The position numbers were made by a program, and so were the translations under genes. From Candidatus Termititenax persephonae (GTDB lineage Bacteria; Margulisbacteria; Termititenacia; Termititenacales; Termititenacaceae): a stretch of DNA of 52,525 bases. Each line of letters starts with the position of its first letter. The stretch's first letter is position 1. The stretch is taken from positions 1 through 52,525 of the forward strand of contig BGZO01000006.1 in assembly GCA_003864475.1 (NCBI GenBank). The letters are read 5' to 3'. Below the pieces are notes generated by a model. It searched no databases. It saw only the letters and a list, made by a program, of their open reading frames with translations, and was not told where the DNA came from. This document shows positions 25,118 to 33,074 of this stretch, in pieces.

Positions 25118-27136
25118 ATGGCAGATTTTTTACTAGAAATAGGCGTTGAGGAAATTCCCGCTAGATTTATGCCGGGAATGTTGGACAGTTTTGACAAAGC
25201 GTTTCGCAAGTTTTTGTCGGACAATGTTTTGCCTTTTGACAAGTTGTCCGTTTATGGCACCGACCGCCGCCTTGCGGTTTTAGTCAATGGTTTAGCCGAA
25301 CGTCAGGCCGACCGCCGCTTGGAGTTAAAAGGCCCACCGCTCAAGTCCGCCTATGCCGACGGCAAATTGACGCAGGCGGGCGCGGGCTGGCTGAAAAAAA
25401 ACAAGCTGACTGAGCAGGACGCGGAGAAAAAAGATTTTGGCGGAACGAAATATCTCTTTGCCATGCAAGAAAAAAAAGGCCGCGCCGTTGCCGATATTTT
25501 GCGTGAGTTCTTGTCTGGTGCTTTGTACGCCGCGGTTTACCTGCCGTTGGCGATGCGCTGGGGCGATTTAACTTTAGAATTTATCCGTCCGCTTCATTGG
25601 TTTGTCGCCTTGCTGGACGATGCGGTGGTGGATTTTGAATATGCGGGGATAAGGTCTGGTCGTTATTCGCGCGGGCATCGTTTTTTTGCCAGCCAGCCGC
25701 TTGAAATTAAAACACCACAGGAATATGTCGCGGTTTTGGCGGCAAATAAAGTTTATGTACAGCAGCAGGCGCGGCAGGAAAAAATCACGACGGCCGTTCG
25801 CAGTTTGTCAGAAGAGAAAGGATTGACTGCGGTCTGGGACGAAAGAATTTTGCAGGAAGTAACTTTTATCAATGAGTGTCCCGAGGCGGTGCTGGCGGAA
25901 ATAGCGGAAAAATATCTCTCCGTGCCGCAGGAATGTCTCATCACGACGATGCAGAAAAATCAAAAGTATTTTCCCTTGCTGGATAAACAGGGCAAGCTGA
26001 CCAAATATTTCATTTTGATTTCTAATAATGTAAATGAAAAATCTCTAGCCAATATTATTAGCGGCAATGTCAAGGTCGTAACTGCGCGGCTGGAGGACGC
26101 TAAGTTTTTTTATGAAGAGGATTTGCAAACGCCGCTGGAGACAATGCTGGCTGGGCTAAAAAAAGTAACCTATCAAGAGAAAATTGGAACTATTTACCAG
26201 AAAGTTGAGCGTCTGGTCAAAATCGCCGAGTGGCTGGCGGATAAATTGCAGTTTTCGGCTGAACAGCAGCGCTTGGTCTCCCGCGCGGCTTGGCTGGCCA
26301 AGGCGGACTTGAATTCCAAAATGGTCTATGAATTCCCGGAACTGCAGGGCGTGATGGGCAAGTATTACGCCCAAGCCGCTGGCGAAGCCCCGGAAGTGGC
26401 GCAGGCTTTGTTGGAGCATTGGCGGCCGCGTTATGCTGGCGAGGATATCACACAGGTTGCCCCGATTTCCGCGCTGGTGGCGATTGCGGACAAAACGGAC
26501 TCACTGGCCTCCTGTTTTGCCGCCGGATTGATTCCCACCAGTTCCGCCGACCCATATGCCTTGCGCCGCGCTGCCCAAGGCATAGTGGCGTTGATTCAGG
26601 CTTTGCGGCTGGATATTGACTTGCCGTCCTTGCTAAAGTTTGCGTTGGATTTGCTTAAAGGTTCTGAGGAATTGCAGGCGGAAATTTTGCAATTTTTTAA
26701 GTCGCGGATAAAGTCTGTCTTGCAGGAAATGCATTACTCTTATGACGTGATTGACGCGGTGCTGGCCGTGCCGCAGGAAGATATTTTGCGGTACAGTGCG
26801 CTGGCAGAGGCCGTCCAGCAAAGCAAGGCGGATAAGAAATTTATCGAGACGGCGGTGCGGGTCAACAATATTGCCGGCCAATATAACGGCGATTTTACAG
26901 AAAAATATTTGTCGGCTCCGGAAGAAAAAGAATTATGGCGGTCTTGCCAAGCCGCCGAGCGGGCAGAAGATATTTTTGCCGCCTTGCGCTCTTTGGTCGC
27001 GCCGACCGAGATTTTCTTTGCCAAAATTTTGGTCATGGACGAGGACGAGAATATTAAAAACGCGCGGCTGGGTTTGTTGAAAAAGATTGATGCCTTATTT
27101 AAGAAAACGGCGGATTATACTAAAATCGTGCTGTAA
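25118..27136 (+). CDS. glyS: Glycyl-tRNA synthetase beta subunit
   Basis: 672-aa beta subunit, which binds tRNA. It opens with 'FLLEIGVEEIPARFMPGML', contains the HD-like middle region 'FPELQGVMGKYYA' and 'PTSSADPYALRRAAQGI', and ends with a DALR-type anticodon-binding helical domain. Length is close to the usual 680-690. A TATAAT at about 25089 and a CGGAG/CTCCG hairpin lie in the glyQ-glyS gap; an AGGAAAAA site precedes the ATG. Confidence 0.96.
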   Translation: MADFLLEIGVEEIPARFMPGMLDSFDKAFRKFLSDNVLPFDKLSVYGTDRRLAVLVNGLAERQADRRLELKGPPLKSAYADGKLTQAGAGWLKKNKLTEQDAEKKDFGGTKYLFAMQEKKGRAVADILREFLSGALYAAVYLPLAMRWGDLTLEFIRPLHWFVALLDDAVVDFEYAGIRSGRYSRGHRFFASQPLEIKTPQEYVAVLAANKVYVQQQARQEKITTAVRSLSEEKGLTAVWDERILQEVTFINECPEAVLAEIAEKYLSVPQECLITTMQKNQKYFPLLDKQGKLTKYFILISNNVNEKSLANIISGNVKVVTARLEDAKFFYEEDLQTPLETMLAGLKKVTYQEKIGTIYQKVERLVKIAEWLADKLQFSAEQQRLVSRAAWLAKADLNSKMVYEFPELQGVMGKYYAQAAGEAPEVAQALLEHWRPRYAGEDITQVAPISALVAIADKTDSLASCFAAGLIPTSSADPYALRRAAQGIVALIQALRLDIDLPSLLKFALDLLKGSEELQAEILQFFKSRIKSVLQEMHYSYDVIDAVLAVPQEDILRYSALAEAVQQSKADKKFIETAVRVNNIAGQYNGDFTEKYLSAPEEKELWRSCQAAERAEDIFAALRSLVAPTEIFFAKILVMDEDENIKNARLGLLKKIDALFKKTADYTKIVL

Positions 27137-27156
27137 CTAGAACAAAAGGAGATTTT

Positions 27157-27591
27157 ATGAGCATAGTGGAGAACTTAAACGCGGAAATCAAAACCGCCAT
27201 GAAAGAAAAAAATGCTAAACGCCTGGGCGTGGTTCGGATGCTCAAGTCTAAAATTCTCAACGTCAACGCGCGTGGCGAAGTAAGCGAGGCGGAGGCTGTC
27301 AAAATCATTAAGACTTATGCCAAGTCTTTGCAGGAAGCGGTCGCCTTGGCCAAGACGGCTGGCCGGACGGACACGGCGGCGGAAGTCGAGGCGGAGCTGG
27401 CGATAGTCAAAGAATACCTGCCGCCCGAACTGAGCGCGGAACAACTGGAGGACGTGTTGCAAGGCGTGGTCAGTGAGCTGGGCAAGGACAAAGCCAAATT
27501 TGGACTGCTGATGAAGACGGCCTTGGGCAGGCTGGGGGGACAAGCCGACGGCGCACTGGTCAAAGATATGCTCAATAAATTGCTGGGCTAG
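27157..27591 (+). CDS. GatB/YqeY domain protein
   Basis: 144-aa YqeY-family protein with the tRNA-binding helical domain also found at the C-terminus of GatB. 'KNAKRLGVVRMLKSKI', 'EYLPPELSAEQLE' and 'LGRLGGQADGALVKDMLNKLL' are family patterns. Function is uncertain; a link to aminoacyl-tRNA metabolism fits the position after glyQS. AAAGGAG lies 8 nt upstream. The metH ATG follows its stop codon with no gap. Confidence 0.93.
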   Translation: MSIVENLNAEIKTAMKEKNAKRLGVVRMLKSKILNVNARGEVSEAEAVKIIKTYAKSLQEAVALAKTAGRTDTAAEVEAELAIVKEYLPPELSAEQLEDVLQGVVSELGKDKAKFGLLMKTALGRLGGQADGALVKDMLNKLLG

Positions 27592-30012
27592 ATGACTGGC
27601 ATTGCCTCAAGTCCCGGCGATTTGCGCGCGGAATTAAAGAGCGGCAGGCCTTTAATTTTTGATGGCGCAATGGGAACTGTCCTGATGCAACAGGGCTGGG
27701 GTGGCGTTCTGGCGGACAAACTCAATGTGGATAATCCGGCGGTCATCGCACAAATTCATCGGGAGTATGCGCTGGCCGGGGCAGATTTGGTCGAGACGAA
27801 TACGTTTAATTCCAGCCTCTTAAAATTACAGGAATTGGGTTGGGCTGACCGCTTGGCGGAGTTTAATCAAGCCGCCGTGCGCAATGCTCGCTCTGCCGGA
27901 GCGCGTTATGTGGTCGGTTCGCTGGGTCCCACCGGCAAGCTGTTGGAGCCGCTCGGTGCGCTGAGTTTTGCCGCCGCCTATGACTCGTATCGCGCGCAGG
28001 CGGAGGCTCTGGAAAAAGCCGGAGTGGACGCTTATCTGGTCGAGACTATCAGCGACATTCAGGAGATGCGCGCGGCCCTACTGGCGATTAAGGACACCAG
28101 TACCAAGCCGTTGATTTGTTCGCTGACCTACGATGAGCAGGGCAGGACTTTGACTGGCACGGATATTTTTACCGCCGGGGTTACTTTGCGCGAATTGGGC
28201 GCGGACGTTCTCTCTATCAATTGCTCGATTGGTCCGGAGGGCGTGGTTAGTCTATACAAAAAGTATTATAAAGATTTGGGCGGACTGGGGGTGCCGCTCA
28301 TGGTCATGCCCAATGCGGGAATGCCGGAACTGCTTAATGAGCAGCTGGTTTACACCATGACCCCGGAGCAGTTTGCGGAAATCATGGCGGAGTTGACCCA
28401 ATACGGCGTGCAGATTTTCGGCGGCTGTTGCGGCACTACTCCGGCGCATATTGCCGCCCTGTCCAAGGTGCTTAAAAATCTATCAATAAAATATCATAAT
28501 TCTGATAGCACTAAGAAAGAAGTTTATTTTACCAGCCGCACTAAGGTGGTGCGTTTGTCGGAGGCTCAGCCGTTCTTAAAAATCGGCGAAAGTTTGAACC
28601 CCACCGCGCGCCAGAAATTTGCCGAAGAATTAAAAACTGGACAGGAAAATTTTCTGCGTGAACAGGTCAAGGAACAGGCGGCGGCGGATTTGCTGGATAT
28701 CAATGTCGGCGTTCCCGAACTTGACCAAAAACAGTTGATGCGAAAATGTGTGCAAACCCTGACGCTGGTTACCGACAAGCCCTTGTGCTTGGATTCTGAT
28801 GATGCGGCAGTGCTGGAAACCGCTTTGCAAAACTATCCAGGCATTGCCTTGATTAATTCCGTCAACGGCAAACAGAAATCTCTGGAGCAAATCGCCCCCT
28901 TGGCAAAACGCTACGGCGCGGCCTTGGTTGCGCTGACGCTGGATGAAAAAGGTATCCCCCCGCAGGCCGAGTCTAGAGTCATTTTGGCTCAGAAAATAAT
29001 GCAATATTTGCAGGGAGCCGGGCTGGCCGCGCATAAAATCTTTTTTGACGGGCTGGTCATGACTCTGGCTTCGGAGCCGCAGGCCGTCTTGGAGACCCTG
29101 CGCACGACAGAAAAAATAACCAGACTGGGCTGGCAGACCTCGCTGGGTGTGAGCAATGCGTCTTTTGGCCTGCCGCAGCGTAAAAACATTAACAATGTAT
29201 TCCTGAAACTACTGGAACAGGCAGGCTTAAAGGCGGCTATCCTCAGCGCGGCGACCTATCGGCGCGTTGACCAATATACGCCAGAAGAGCGGTGGGCGGA
29301 AGATGTTATCTTAAATAAAGACCCCGGAGCGAAAAAATATCTCGCACAAGTCGCCGCGCGTTCCCCGGCTGTTTTGCCGAGGGCTAAGCTTCAGCCGACG
29401 CTTTCGCTTTTTGACGCGATTGTCGAAGGCAATGAGGCGATAATCTTAGATTTGGTCAAGCAAGCCTTGACTGCGGACACGCCTCAGAATATTTTGAGTG
29501 GACAATTGCTTCCCGCCTTGGAAAAAGTCGGGGAGTATTATTCCGCGGGTCAATATTATCTGCCCCAGATGATTGCCTCGGCCAACACGATGAAAAAAGC
29601 CTTTACTTATCTGAAACCCTTGATGCCCAAGGACGCGACTGCCGCCAAGAAAACCGCGATTGTCTGCACGGTCGAGGGAGATATTCACGACATCGGTAAA
29701 AACATTGTGGCGATGATGCTGGAGAATAATGGCTTTCAGGTAATTGATTTGGGCAAGGATGTTGCGGCGGACAAAATAGTCGCGGCAGTCAAGGAACAGC
29801 GGGCAGATATCGTCCTCTTGAGTGCGCTCCTGACCACGACGATGCTGAAGATGAAAGAAGTCAAAACCAAGTTGCTGGAACAAAATATTGATATTCCGAT
29901 AATGGTCGGCGGCGCAGTAGTTACGGCAGAATTTGCCGCTAATTTTGGGGTACACCATACGACGGACGCGGCTGCGGCGGTCAAGAAAGCCAAGGCCTTA
30001 CTGGGACCGTAA
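27592..30012 (+). CDS. metH: Cobalamin-dependent methionine synthase lacking the reactivation domain
   Basis: 806 aa: homocysteine-binding barrel (residues about 15-300, zinc cysteines in 'INCSIGP' and 'GGCCGTTP'), pterin-binding domain (about 325-590; 'LKIGESLNPTARQKF'), cap, and cobalamin domain with the Co-ligating His in 'DIHDIGKN' near residue 697. It transfers methyl from methyl-folate through cobalamin to homocysteine. The C-terminal SAM-binding reactivation domain of E. coli MetH (1227 aa) is absent, as in many anaerobes, so reactivation needs another protein or low oxygen. It overlaps the convergent trpR by 15 bp. Confidence 0.95.
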   Translation: MTGIASSPGDLRAELKSGRPLIFDGAMGTVLMQQGWGGVLADKLNVDNPAVIAQIHREYALAGADLVETNTFNSSLLKLQELGWADRLAEFNQAAVRNARSAGARYVVGSLGPTGKLLEPLGALSFAAAYDSYRAQAEALEKAGVDAYLVETISDIQEMRAALLAIKDTSTKPLICSLTYDEQGRTLTGTDIFTAGVTLRELGADVLSINCSIGPEGVVSLYKKYYKDLGGLGVPLMVMPNAGMPELLNEQLVYTMTPEQFAEIMAELTQYGVQIFGGCCGTTPAHIAALSKVLKNLSIKYHNSDSTKKEVYFTSRTKVVRLSEAQPFLKIGESLNPTARQKFAEELKTGQENFLREQVKEQAAADLLDINVGVPELDQKQLMRKCVQTLTLVTDKPLCLDSDDAAVLETALQNYPGIALINSVNGKQKSLEQIAPLAKRYGAALVALTLDEKGIPPQAESRVILAQKIMQYLQGAGLAAHKIFFDGLVMTLASEPQAVLETLRTTEKITRLGWQTSLGVSNASFGLPQRKNINNVFLKLLEQAGLKAAILSAATYRRVDQYTPEERWAEDVILNKDPGAKKYLAQVAARSPAVLPRAKLQPTLSLFDAIVEGNEAIILDLVKQALTADTPQNILSGQLLPALEKVGEYYSAGQYYLPQMIASANTMKKAFTYLKPLMPKDATAAKKTAIVCTVEGDIHDIGKNIVAMMLENNGFQVIDLGKDVAADKIVAAVKEQRADIVLLSALLTTTMLKMKEVKTKLLEQNIDIPIMVGGAVVTAEFAANFGVHHTTDAAAAVKKAKALLGP

Positions 30013-30285
30013 TTGTTTTCTGATTTGCAGGGCTTGAAGCAGGGGGCTGTTTTTTTTCTGGAGTTCGCGTGAGCCGCGGGTGATTTTGCACAGTGAGGTT
30101 TTGAGCGTTTGGGCTATCTCACGCTGGGCCTTGCCCGCCGCCAACATTTTAATGATTCGCCAGCGTTGGCATAGCTCGCGGAGTTCATTGGGGGTCAGGA
30201 TGGCGCGTAAGAACTCCCCCGAGAGTTTCGGACAGCATTTAGCTAGAATGGCGCAGAGTTCCTGAAGTTCTTGGCTGTCCGACAT
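29998..30285 (-). CDS. trpR: Trp repressor family regulator (TrpR/YerC)
   Basis: 95-aa protein of the TrpR/YerC family. 'LTPNELRELCQRWRIIKML' and the helix-turn-helix 'AQREIAQTLKTSLCKITRGSREL' closely follow E. coli TrpR ('...[26 protein letters not shown]'). The 'ITRGS' recognition helix end is diagnostic. No tryptophan gene lies nearby, so the regulon is unknown and could be YerC-like. ATG 30285 lies 6 nt after TTTAAT with no ribosome site. Confidence 0.9.
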   Translation of the reverse strand: MSDSQELQELCAILAKCCPKLSGEFLRAILTPNELRELCQRWRIIKMLAAGKAQREIAQTLKTSLCKITRGSRELQKKNSPLLQALQIRKQLRSQ

Positions 30286-30291
30286 GTTACT

Positions 30292-30297
30292 ATTAAA
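30292..30297 (-). promoter_or_regulatory. Possible -10 TTTAAT of trpR
   Basis: TTTAAT, then AGTAAC, then ATG on the minus strand; possible leaderless start. Confidence 0.3.
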
Positions 30298-30316
30298 AGA
30301 AACGGCGGGCAAAATG

Positions 30317-30970
30317 TCAAATGATTATTTCTTGGATATTCTCGATGACCCAATCGGGCGGATTACTGCGGAACGGCTCTGCGCCTTGGAAACCCCACGC
30401 GCAGCCGATGGTCAGGATACCCGCGTTTTGCCCGGCCAGCACATCGTAAATCGAGTCGCCAAACATGACTGCTTGGTCGGGGGGAGTCTTCAGTGTCGCG
30501 CAAGCATGGAGCAGGGGGAGCGCGCTCGGCTTGCGTTCGGGCAGGGTGTCCGCGCCGATGATGAGGTCGAAAGCCACAGGCGATTTTAGATGTTCCAGGA
30601 TTTGGACGAGCAGGTGCCGTTGTTTATTGGAGACTATGCCGAGTAATTTTTGCGCGGCGCGGAGCCTTTGCAGAAAAACGGCGAGACCGGGATAAAAGCG
30701 GATTTGTTCGTACATATGAGTGTCGTGATGCTCTTGGAAGAGCAGGGTGGCTGCCGCACGGTCGATTCCCGGCTTCTCGATAAGTATGCCGTCCAGCAAA
30801 TTGCCGCGCCCCGTGCCGATATGCTGTCTGGCTTGTTTAAAATCCAGCGCGGGCAGGCCGTAATGTTCCCGCGTATAGTTTATTGAGGACAGGATGCCCG
30901 CGGCAGTATTGACCAGTGTGCCGTCGAAGTCAAAGAGGAAAAGTTTTTTGGCGGTTAAATTTAAGGGCAT
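30317..30970 (-). CDS. HAD-family phosphatase (phosphoglycolate phosphatase-like)
   Basis: 217-aa HAD hydrolase, subclass I with a helical cap. Motif I is 'LFDFDGTLVNT' (nucleophile Asp), motif II 'GIVSNK', motif III Lys in 'LPERKPSALP', motif IV 'VMFGDSIYDVLAGQNAG'. It is most like Gph/PpaX phosphatases; the substrate is not certain. I start at ATG 30970 because upstream residues of the track ORF run into the promoter region and do not belong to the fold. It lies 31 nt upstream of trpR on the same strand. Confidence 0.9.
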   Translation of the reverse strand: MPLNLTAKKLFLFDFDGTLVNTAAGILSSINYTREHYGLPALDFKQARQHIGTGRGNLLDGILIEKPGIDRAAATLLFQEHHDTHMYEQIRFYPGLAVFLQRLRAAQKLLGIVSNKQRHLLVQILEHLKSPVAFDLIIGADTLPERKPSALPLLHACATLKTPPDQAVMFGDSIYDVLAGQNAGILTIGCAWGFQGAEPFRSNPPDWVIENIQEIII

Positions 30971-31025
30971 TGAATATTTGTAACTTACAGGACTTGATCT
31001 GTCAATCGAGAACTGGTCGGCGCGT

Positions 31026-31460
31026 TCAAGTTTTGGTTTTTCGCGCAAAATAGCGTTCTTTGGCCAGCTGCTCCAGCGATTTCTCGTGAATTTTACTCGT
31101 GCCGGCCGCCAGCGCAGTCCGGTAATACCAGCATTTATACAAAATTTTTTGACGGGCTTGGCGCAACGTTTGGATTTGTTTTTCTACTTCGGCTTTGCGC
31201 TCCAAAAATAATTTATATCTTTGTTTTAGCGTGGTGTCGCCTTGCATAGCCCAGTCAATAAATTGTTTGATTTTCTGGAGCGGCAGGCCGGTCTGCTTTA
31301 AACATTCGATAATCGCCAGCCATTCAAAATCCGTTTCTTTAAACAAGCGCGCACCGCTGGCGGATTTGTTGACAAAAGGCAGCAAACCTTCTTTGTCGTA
31401 GTAGCGCAAAGTATGAGCAGTCAAACCAATTTTGGCCGCCGCCGCGCTGATAGTGTACAC
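31026..31460 (-). CDS. MerR family transcriptional regulator
   Basis: 144-aa MerR regulator: winged HTH 'YTISAAAAKIGLTAHTLRYYDKEGLLPFV' (residues 2-30), then the dimerisation coiled coil 'ERKAEVEKQIQTLRQARQKI'. The effector region is short with one Cys ('LYKCWYY'), like the YyaN/AdhR/NmlR group that answers to electrophiles or redox stress (inference). GTG start with AAAGGAG upstream. Divergent from the flavodoxin, with a MerR-type operator between them, so it likely controls both. Confidence 0.92.
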   Translation of the reverse strand: MYTISAAAAKIGLTAHTLRYYDKEGLLPFVNKSASGARLFKETDFEWLAIIECLKQTGLPLQKIKQFIDWAMQGDTTLKQRYKLFLERKAEVEKQIQTLRQARQKILYKCWYYRTALAAGTSKIHEKSLEQLAKERYFARKTKT

Positions 31461-31481
31461 AGCCCAAGCTCCTTTCCGCTA

Positions 31482-31512
31482 TTGACTTAGAGTTGACTCT
31501 AATCTGTATATT
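31482..31512 (+). promoter_or_regulatory. MerR-type promoter and operator for the flavodoxin
   Basis: -35 TTGACT (31482-31487), a 19-bp spacer and -10 TATATT (31507-31512). The spacer contains the 16-bp palindrome TTAGAGTTGACTCTAA (31487-31502). The over-long spacer with a centred dyad is the classic MerR-activated arrangement, in which DNA untwisting by the regulator realigns -35 and -10. Confidence 0.88.
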
Positions 31513-31553
31513 ATATTTAGTCAATCTTAAAAATCAGAAAGGAGCATTTATCA

Positions 31554-32138
31554 ATGAAAAGAAAATTTTTGTCTGCAGGAATAATTGTTTTATTGGTTTG
31601 TGTTTTGAGCGGAATAATTTTTGCGCAAACTGTGTCCCCGAACGAAAGGAGAGAAAAAATGCCCAGAATATTGGTGGTTTATTATTCACATTCCGGCAAC
31701 ACGCGCGAGATTGCCAGGATGCTCCAAGATTTGGCTGGCGGCGATGTCTTTGAAATTCAGACCGTAACGCCGTACCCTGTGGAATACAGCGCGATTGTGG
31801 AACAGGTGAGAAAGGAAAAAAGCGCAGGTTTTAAACCAAAAATCAAGGGCGGTTTTGCCGGAGGCCAGGATTATGATATCGTGCTGCTCGGCTCGCCCTG
31901 CTGGTACGGCACAATAGCGACACCTGTCGAGACATTTTTATCCGAGCAGAATTTTTCCGGCAAAACGATTGTTCCTTTTATTACGCACGGCGGCAGCGGT
32001 CTGGGCAGCGCGGCGCAGGATATTAGTGCGCTGCAGCCGTCGGCCAATGTCGCGCACGGCAAAGCTTTCAGCCGGAGCAGCATGCGCTCCGCCCAAAACC
32101 AAAAGGAAATTGCGGACTGGCTGGCCTCTTTTCTTTGA
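31554..32138 (+). CDS. Flavodoxin with export signal and a possible internal start
   Basis: 194-aa flavodoxin-like FMN protein. Residues 1-24 are a signal peptide ('...LSGIIFAQT'). The FMN phosphate loop is 'YSHSGNTREIA', then 'LLGSPCWYGTIATPVETFL' and 'FITHGGSGLGS'. An electron carrier or quinone reductase in the periplasm is suggested. A second in-frame ATG at 31659 has its own AAAGGAG site and would give a signal-less 159-aa cytoplasmic form starting 'MPRILVVYYSHSG'. Both starts have good ribosome sites. Probably induced by the divergent MerR protein. Confidence 0.9.
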   Translation: MKRKFLSAGIIVLLVCVLSGIIFAQTVSPNERREKMPRILVVYYSHSGNTREIARMLQDLAGGDVFEIQTVTPYPVEYSAIVEQVRKEKSAGFKPKIKGGFAGGQDYDIVLLGSPCWYGTIATPVETFLSEQNFSGKTIVPFITHGGSGLGSAAQDISALQPSANVAHGKAFSRSSMRSAQNQKEIADWLASFL

Positions 32139-32219
32139 CAAATACGGTGCTGGCCGAAACCGTAGAGACTCTGGCTGGACAAGGCAAATCTACCTGAATC
32201 GGCAACCAATCAGACAAAA

Positions 32220-32920
32220 CTAATTTTCCCAAAGTTCTACCAATTTGCGGGACAATTCTTTCATCATTTTTTCCGGCAACTGCATCTTACGGGAAAACAC
32301 GGTGCCAGCTGGATAACGCAAGATTACCGTATGTTCCCGCTCCGCCAGCGGCACCGGGATGGGATTTAAATCCTGTCCGCCAAAACTCTTGATGACCAGC
32401 ACCCTGAACAACTCAATTTTTGCCAGACACCGTTTTTAACAGTGGGCAATTTTGCATTATTACCGCACACAAAAACAACAACTTTAATGCCTTGCTTTAT
32501 GGCTTCTAAAACTGTTCCGCAAGTCCCTCTGCTCTTGCCGTACAGAAAAGCCACCAGACCAATTGCAGACCTGACCAGTCTTTTATTGCGGGATAACAAA
32601 CCATGAACCACTCTCCGCCTATCGTCATACGGCTGGACTAAACGGGGAAACCCGGCAACGAAAGACCATGCGGAAAGTATCAGGACTCTGGAATACGCGC
32701 CCCGTGCCAAGACAGCCTCAAGCGCGTACATATCCGCGCCCAATGCTCCGCCGCTGTGTATATGCCGCAGCCTTTATCTATAAGATACCGTACAACATCT
32801 GAAACCTGCGCCCGAAAATCTGACGGCAAAGCCCTCGCCCCGACAATTCCAACACCAAAACCGTCCGTACCTATCCGGCCACCTCTTTTTGTGTAGATGG
32901 CTCACTAAAAACATTTTGCG
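32220..32920 (-). pseudogene. Frameshifted SLOG/DprA-like nucleotide-binding protein
   Basis: Three minus-strand reading frames join into one Rossmann-type protein. 'FGVGIVGARALPSDF...' (about 32900-32760) should continue into 'GGALGADMYALEAVLARGA' (frame of 32366-32743), then 'LVAFLYGKSRGTCGTVLEAI', and then 'RVLVIKSFGGQDL' (frame of 32220-32411). That requires shifts near 32755 and near 32400. The order 'VGxR..', 'GGALGAD', 'N(K)R', 'SRGT' is that of SLOG/LOG-Smf family proteins that bind nucleotides or DNA. The N-terminal start is also unclear. Alternatively the shifts are sequencing errors. No translation start with ribosome site is apparent. Confidence 0.65.
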
Positions 32921-32971
32921 CATCGAACTTAACAAGCCCTTAAGTGAGACCAACAAGCGCAGAGCGTGCCG
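32921..32971. repeat. Dispersed hairpin repeat, copy 2
   Basis: Same block order as 1171-1230, but the first hairpin is shortened to CTTAA-caagccc-TTAAG. Just beyond, GTCAAGGC / GCCTTGAC (about 32983-33021) forms another perfect 8-bp inverted repeat. The region up to 33058 has no gene and marks the left border of the AT-rich island. Confidence 0.6.
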
Positions 32972-33058
32972 TTAGTGCGCGAGGTCAAGGCCGCCGTTAG
33001 GCGCTTTGTTTTAGCCTTGACGGAGTGCGAACGAAATGTTTTTCCACGCATTATTTAA

Positions 33059-33067
33059 TGATATACT
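33059..33067 (+). promoter_or_regulatory. Extended -10 (TGaTATACT) of the restriction-like gene
   Basis: TGA-TATACT, then 7 nt, then ATG 33075; no ribosome site, so likely leaderless. Confidence 0.5.
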
Positions 33068-33074
33068 TGATTAA

